From contig NW_014040176.1 of the NCBI RefSeq assembly GCF_001186125.1, forward strand, positions 11,940 through 32,729: a stretch of DNA of 20,790 nt. Direction: 5' to 3'. Source of the DNA: Sphaeroforma arctica JP610 (lineage: Eukaryota > Opisthokonta > Ichthyosporea > Ichthyophonida). Each line of letters begins with the position of its first letter. The first letter of the stretch is position 1. The notes below the pieces were generated by a model, which was given only the letters and a program-made list of their open reading frames with translations, ran no database searches and was not told the origin of the DNA. The translations under genes and the position numbers were made by a program. This document shows, piece after piece, positions 19,564-20,790 of this stretch.

Positions 19564-20403
19564 ATGTTATTGATTAACTTCTGGAACCGATCAATCTTCG
19601 AATGGCTCCACACCTGTCCGAGCCAGATGATATACGACAACGTTTACGGCAGTATCTGGATGCTAATGAGACAATTATTTGCAGCTCGATGTACATTACC
19701 GGGCAGTGAAGTGACACTTCCTATACCTCGAGATAAATTGCTGGGTCTACGTTGGCAGACAAGCACTTTTGTTTCAGATAAGTACAAACCACATGGCACA
19801 AAACAAGTTAACAAATGGGAACATGAGTTGGTAACCAATCGTCGAACATCGGCGTCGACTGTTAACCTTCCTATGTTGGCGGTACCATCCTGTATACCGT
19901 CGGGAAAACTCATCAATGTTCGTATGTGCTTGCACTTACGGCAGATTAACGCTCCTATTCTGGGAGATCAGCGTACGCTACCGAAGGTCAACGAGATCAT
20001 CAGCAACGTAAGGGGCAAGCGACAATATACAACGTTAGATTTATCTGCAGCCGACCATCGCTTACCGGTACACGCTGACTCTCAGCACCTGTTTCCGTTT
20101 ATATGGGACAGTCAGCAATACTCGTTTACGTTGGCTCCGTTTGGGTTGACGACGCTCACATCACAAATTCAGCGTACAATCAGTAATTTGATAGCGGGAT
20201 TGGACGTCCAATGTTATGTCGATAATCTTATCATTGCGTCTGACGATTACAAGGAACAAAAATATAACTACTGTCCAAGAGGTCATTCGACGACTGATGG
20301 AGAATCAATCACTTTAAACTTGATCAGAAGAAGTGTTACTTTCTTGGAAAGAAGATATCTGCTAAGAGGATTGATGTGGATCATAAGAAACAGCAACGAT
20401 TAA
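19564..20403 (+). pseudogene. Reverse transcriptase region of the gypsy-type fossil
   Basis: The palm and finger blocks of Ty3/gypsy RT are readable: NVRMCLHLRQIN, TLDLSAADHRLPVHADSQ, FTLAPFGLTT, and CYVDNLIIASDD. This is the best-preserved stretch of the element. Confidence 0.88.
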
Positions 20404-20589
20404 TCGACTTGTTAATTCCCTGGTGTCAAAGGGATATCGCGTCCGCGTTAGGACTGGCAAATTTCTTACACGAGCATTCGCCCAATGTTGCATATAAAGT
20501 GTCCCAAAATCGCACGTTCCCTAAGCTTGTAAGCCCAATGAACCGATTGGGGATTGATTGTTAGAAGCCAGAACATCAATTGGCATGGA

Positions 20590-20790
20590 ATATGATGAAG
20601 GACGCAACCGTGTCGACAGCCAGTTTGAACTTCCCAGTTGATGGTATGCCACTTAAGTTGGAAACAGACGCATGTAATTATGGCATCGGCGGAGCATTAT
20701 TTCAACTGATAGACGGGCGCAAAAATACCTGATGTTCTTCTCAACGACCCTTAACAAGGCACAGCAAACGTACGCACGCACATGCACATG
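20590..20790 (+). pseudogene. RNase H start of the gypsy-type fossil
   Basis: LKLETDACNYGIGGALFQ is the typical opening strand of Ty3/gypsy RNase H, following the RT at the usual distance. Cut off by the window edge. Confidence 0.75.

Larger units (their letters stand above)
16700..20790 (+). mobile_element. Ty3/gypsy-type LTR retroelement fossil, runs off the right edge
   Basis: In order on the plus strand: a possible terminal repeat/promoter stretch (about 16700-16910, with TATTTAAG near 16750), gag-like remains, a protease region, a reverse transcriptase core, and the start of RNase H at the right edge. Gene order protease-RT-RNase H and the RT type indicate Ty3/gypsy (Metaviridae-like). 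The element is clearly broken, with roughly ten or more breaks, and its 3' end is outside the window, so the terminal repeats cannot be compared for age. The level of decay suggests an old copy. Confidence 0.85.

Overview
The window reads as intron-rich genomic DNA of a eukaryote. Genes carry GT-AG introns, AATAAA poly(A) signals follow stop codons, and a serine/arginine (RS) domain protein and LTR-retroelement fossils are present. There are no ribosome binding sites or operons. Long TA, CA/TG and CATA microsatellites fill the introns. I cannot name the species. A unicellular relative of animals (ichthyosporean-like) would fit, but that is a guess.

Layout. 1-900: AT-rich upstream DNA with a short hairpin and a tandem 21-bp repeat. 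902-2101 (+): a one-exon reading frame for a protein with Tudor-like N-terminal modules and an RS/RD-rich C-terminus. 2762-3037 (+): a coiled-coil exon that may be an alternative last exon of the same gene. 3365-5820: mostly non-coding, with one orphan exon candidate at 4465-4789 and a 20-bp perfect palindrome at 5346. 5821-15152 (+): the centrepiece, a 14-exon gene for a complete 470-residue M20-family zinc dipeptidase of the bacterial/CNDP-like type. All splice phases agree and all the metal and catalytic residues are present. 15726-16500 (-): remains of a Ty1/copia-type element. 16700-20790 (+): a decayed Ty3/gypsy-type element that runs off the right edge.

Most striking observation. Six introns of the peptidase gene hold decayed or fresh copies of the neighbouring exon edge together with its splice site (introns 2, 3 at both ends, 5, 6, 7 and 12; possibly 1 and 8). 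The copies sit at short offsets of 50, 63, 59, 120, 140, 220 and about 226 bp, with identity from about 73% to about 94%. This looks like repeated local duplication centred on splice junctions, and it would explain how these introns grew. The same gene carries an 18-nt micro-exon (14568-14585) that encodes CHNPNE and supplies the last metal-binding histidine; without it the enzyme would lack its active-site ligand.

The peptidase and the Tudor/RS gene show no obvious functional link; they are simply neighbours on one strand.
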